From an uncultured Porphyromonadaceae bacterium (GTDB lineage: Bacteria > Bacteroidota > Bacteroidia > Bacteroidales > Muribaculaceae): a stretch of 15,708 nucleotides of DNA. A program made the position numbers and the translations under genes. The stretch is taken from positions 1 through 15,708 of the forward strand of contig URII01000053.1 of assembly GCA_900547825.1 (NCBI GenBank). The letters run 5' to 3'. Of this stretch, positions 13,688-15,708 are shown in pieces. Within the stretch, counting starts at the first letter, position 1. Every line of letters begins with the position of its first letter. The notes under the pieces were generated by a model. That model saw nothing but the letters and a program-made list of their open reading frames with translations, was not told the origin of the DNA and did not search any database.

Positions 13688-15193
13688 TCAGCGGGCAAGT
13701 TTGAATGTTACCGAGCTGCCTGATTCAAGGACTACTGTCACTATATATATGCGGGCGGTGCGGTCGGATGTATCCATAACCGCACGGTCGCTTCCGGGAT
13801 TCATGCGCAGAAGTTCCATGCCCGAGGCGTCATGAAGTGTGACAGTGTCAATTGTCTCGGGTGCGGTAATGATCAGGTCGGTGCCGGCAAAACGGGCTTT
13901 GACCCCTTTGGTAGGGTCGCTTTCAGGAACGGTTACGTCCTCTATGCCCGACATGAATATTATGTGGAATTCCTGCCACTGGGGTGCTGTCTCGAATTTT
14001 TCGGCCATGCCTTGTCCTACAATAAGGTCAACTTGTGGTTGCTGTACACCTTCCCATACATCTGCACCGGTCTCAGGCACTTCGGTAATGCCGATGACGT
14101 TGAGCCTTTCCAGCGAAGTCCATCCCTCCATGGCATGGTCGCCGATTGATTGCAAAGCATCCGGTAGTGTGAAAGTGGTGGCGTGGTCAAGGCCCATCAG
14201 GGCATATTCACCTATGGCGGTCACTCCTGAATGGACAATCGATGTGGTGTCTACATTATTGTTCCCTTTGAACAAATATGGCGCCAATTCTTTGCATGAA
14301 GCCGGGAAATTGATCGACACAAGGGCTGTGTCATCGAAGAATGCGGCCGTTCCGATGGTTTTCACACACTCCGGCATAATGACTGTAGCCAAAGATCCGC
14401 ACTGTGCGAAGCTGCGGGCACCTATGTTTTCAAGCCTCGGACACCCCGACATGTCGGCTTGCTGTATGCCCGACAGTTCAAAAGCGGAGTTGCCGATGCT
14501 GGCAAGCGATGTGCCGAATGTGAATGAGGACAGGGCCGTACAACCTCTGAAAGCGCTTTCGCCTATGGAAGAGAAGCCTCCCGACGGCTGGTTCACCTTT
14601 TCAAGCGATGTACACATCTCGAATGTGTGGTCAGGCAGTTCAGCTATCTGCAATGTGGCTGTGGTAAGAGACGCACAGCTTGCGAACACACGGTCACCCA
14701 TCACGGTCACGGCAGCTGGCACTGTAACGGTTTTAAGTTTAGTACAGCTGTTGAATGCTCCGCTTTCTATGGTGGTTACCCCTGCGGGAATGCTTAGGTT
14801 CTCTATGGGAGTCGAGGATAGCGCTCCTTCACCTATGGTTGTGAGCGATGACGGTAGTTTTATCTCCGTGAGCTTTGACCCGGCAAGGGAGTATGCCGGA
14901 AGTGTGTTGGCTGCAAAATCCGTTCGTCCTGACCGGAGGGGGGTCCCTGAGTAAGCGGAAATGGATGCTTTGGAAAGGTCCAGTTTGGCAAGCGACTGCA
15001 TTTCATTGCTTATGAACTGGAAATCGACCGCGTTCATAGGGCCTGTCACGCTGAGTTGTGTGGCTCCTGCAATTTCGCTTACGGACTCACTTAGAGTGCC
15101 GGGCTCGGTCAGAGTCACCGATTCGGCAAGCACAGAAGCCCAGGGCAATGTGAGGGAGAGCAGAGTCAGGAGGAGAGTTTTGCTATGATTCAT
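13688..15193 (-). CDS. Secreted BspA-type leucine-rich repeat protein with sorting-domain-like tail
   Basis: This 501-aa exported protein has a Sec signal peptide (1-23, cleavage likely after VLA). From about residue 107 to 385 there are about 12 leucine-rich repeats of the BspA / Treponema type, roughly 22-25 residues each, with the pattern IGxxAFxxCxxL...I.IPxxVxx. A linker ending in GIEDV (416-420) follows. A beta-rich C-terminal region (430-501) resembles the type IX secretion sorting domains: a VTLHDASGMEL strand, RIYIVTV, and a final VTFKLAR. Proteins of this class often bind host or partner surfaces. That function, and T9SS export, are inference, because no T9SS gene is in the window. 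The long antisense ORF over this gene is a by-product of its codon bias. Confidence 0.85.
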   Translation of the reverse strand: MNHSKTLLLTLLSLTLPWASVLAESVTLTEPGTLSESVSEIAGATQLSVTGPMNAVDFQFISNEMQSLAKLDLSKASISAYSGTPLRSGRTDFAANTLPAYSLAGSKLTEIKLPSSLTTIGEGALSSTPIENLSIPAGVTTIESGAFNSCTKLKTVTVPAAVTVMGDRVFASCASLTTATLQIAELPDHTFEMCTSLEKVNQPSGGFSSIGESAFRGCTALSSFTFGTSLASIGNSAFELSGIQQADMSGCPRLENIGARSFAQCGSLATVIMPECVKTIGTAAFFDDTALVSINFPASCKELAPYLFKGNNNVDTTSIVHSGVTAIGEYALMGLDHATTFTLPDALQSIGDHAMEGWTSLERLNVIGITEVPETGADVWEGVQQPQVDLIVGQGMAEKFETAPQWQEFHIIFMSGIEDVTVPESDPTKGVKARFAGTDLIITAPETIDTVTLHDASGMELLRMNPGSDRAVMDTSDRTARIYIVTVVLESGSSVTFKLAR

Positions 15194-15212
15194 GCGTTTA
15201 TTATTAAAATTT

Positions 15213-15232
15213 CGGTTATGAGGATAACGCCG
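15213..15232 (-). terminator. Weak hairpin after the aminotransferase gene
   Basis: GTTAT (15215-15219) and ATAAC (15224-15228) pair around GAGG, and the outer CG/CG bases can add two more pairs past a bulge. On the minus strand an AT-rich tract containing AAATTTT follows. It lies between the aminotransferase stop and the start of the leucine-rich repeat gene, 51 bp apart. The stem is short, so this may be chance. Confidence 0.2.
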
Positions 15233-15244
15233 ATGGTCTGCTGT

Positions 15245-15708
15245 TTATTGCAGTAGAGCCAATGTGGCGGCTATGCGGCGCATGGCCTCGCGTATGTTGT
15301 CATCGGAGGTGGCATAGCTCAGGCGGATGTAGCCGGGAGCGCGGAACGCCGCTCCGTCCACTGTGGCCACATGTCCTTCTTCAAGCAGGAACATAGCCAG
15401 ATCAGATGCATCCTTGATGATTCGGCCATTGTAGCTCTTGCCGAAGAAGCCCGAGACTTCCGGGAAAAGATAGAATGCTCCTTCGGGATAGTTGACTTTC
15501 ATGCCGGGGATCTCTTTGGCAAGACTGACAACCAGGTCACGGCGGCGGCGGAAAGCCTCGCACATTTCTTTCACGCATTCCTGCGAACCGGTGTAAGCCG
15601 CCTCGGCTGCTTTCTGGGCTATTGACGACGGGCCGCTGGTGTATTGTCCCTGGAGCTTGGTCACAGCCTTGGCCACTTCTGCAGGGCCTGCCATAAACCC
15701 TCTGCGCC
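15245..15708 (-). CDS. PLP-dependent aminotransferase, class I/II (C-terminal part, start outside window)
   Basis: Only the last 154 codons are present. The reading frame runs off the right edge, and the ATG at 15694 is an internal methionine, since codons for RRGF precede it. The visible part is the small C-terminal domain of a fold-type I aminotransferase. It has RRGFMAGP just after where the catalytic lysine would lie, the SGPSSIAQKAA segment, an EGAFYLFPEV motif, and the GYIRLSYA stretch whose arginine binds the substrate carboxylate. This pattern best fits aspartate aminotransferase (AspB-type), but other class I members cannot be ruled out without the rest. It is followed after 51 bp by the leucine-rich repeat gene. 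Confidence 0.88.
   Translation of the reverse strand, partial: RRGFMAGPAEVAKAVTKLQGQYTSGPSSIAQKAAEAAYTGSQECVKEMCEAFRRRRDLVVSLAKEIPGMKVNYPEGAFYLFPEVSGFFGKSYNGRIIKDASDLAMFLLEEGHVATVDGAAFRAPGYIRLSYATSDDNIREAMRRIAATLALLQ

Noticed and set aside
13839..14954. 371-codon open frame on the plus strand, opposite the leucine-rich repeat gene
   Set aside because: It lies wholly antisense to a gene with a clear signal peptide and repeats. The peptide has no recognisable domain and mirrors the repeat codon pattern.
1..15708. Defence system, prophage, transposon or CRISPR array
   Set aside because: All recognised genes are core metabolism, translation, repair or envelope functions. There are no integrase or transposase genes, no regularly spaced repeats and no toxin-antitoxin-like pairs. 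recQ and recJ here look like ordinary repair genes.

Overview
The window looks like a chromosomal housekeeping segment from a Bacteroidales bacterium, most likely a gut Muribaculaceae-type organism. This placement is inferred from several things. There is a GldD-family lipoprotein and an LptE / TPR / SecG cluster. There is a BspA-type leucine-rich repeat protein with a sorting-domain-like tail. Translation starts are A-rich or lack clear Shine-Dalgarno sequences, and there are matches to the Bacteroidetes -7 promoter element (TAnnTTTG). All fifteen convincing protein genes are on the minus strand, so transcription reads from right to left, and genes are described in that order below.

Right end (15708 to 13688): the C-terminal part of a PLP-dependent aminotransferase (start outside the window), then a secreted BspA-type leucine-rich repeat protein. 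Next (13662 to 9159) come trmB (tRNA m7G46 methyltransferase), an Mrp/ApbC-type P-loop ATPase, argS and a Bax-inhibitor-1 family membrane protein, all closely spaced.

Centre (9159 to 4262): gldD overlaps the BI-1 gene by 1 bp. A 4'-phosphopantetheinyl transferase gene overlaps gldD by 4 bp and is followed after 6 bp by an extended-SDR epimerase/dehydratase, then (4-bp overlap) a small three-helix membrane protein. After that come lptE, a TPR protein, secG and, beyond a hairpin, ribE (riboflavin synthase). The spacing suggests one long, possibly multi-promoter, transcription unit that mixes envelope biogenesis (GldD, LptE, SecG) with cofactor metabolism (PPTase, RibE).

Left end (4261 to 1): a 297-bp intergenic region rich in dyad symmetry with a promoter-like motif, then a recJ-recQ pair (14 bp apart) for DNA repair. 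RecQ has an unusual order of C-terminal domains. The last 311 bases contain no convincing complete gene. Bases 1-75 are GC-rich, carry two alternative hairpins and may be the tail of a convergent plus-strand gene.

I saw no mobile element, CRISPR array, tRNA, rRNA, phage gene or defence system. The points worth a second look are modest: regulatory palindromes, domain-architecture variants (RecQ, Mrp), the gldD-PPTase pairing, and a possible leaderless lptE transcript.
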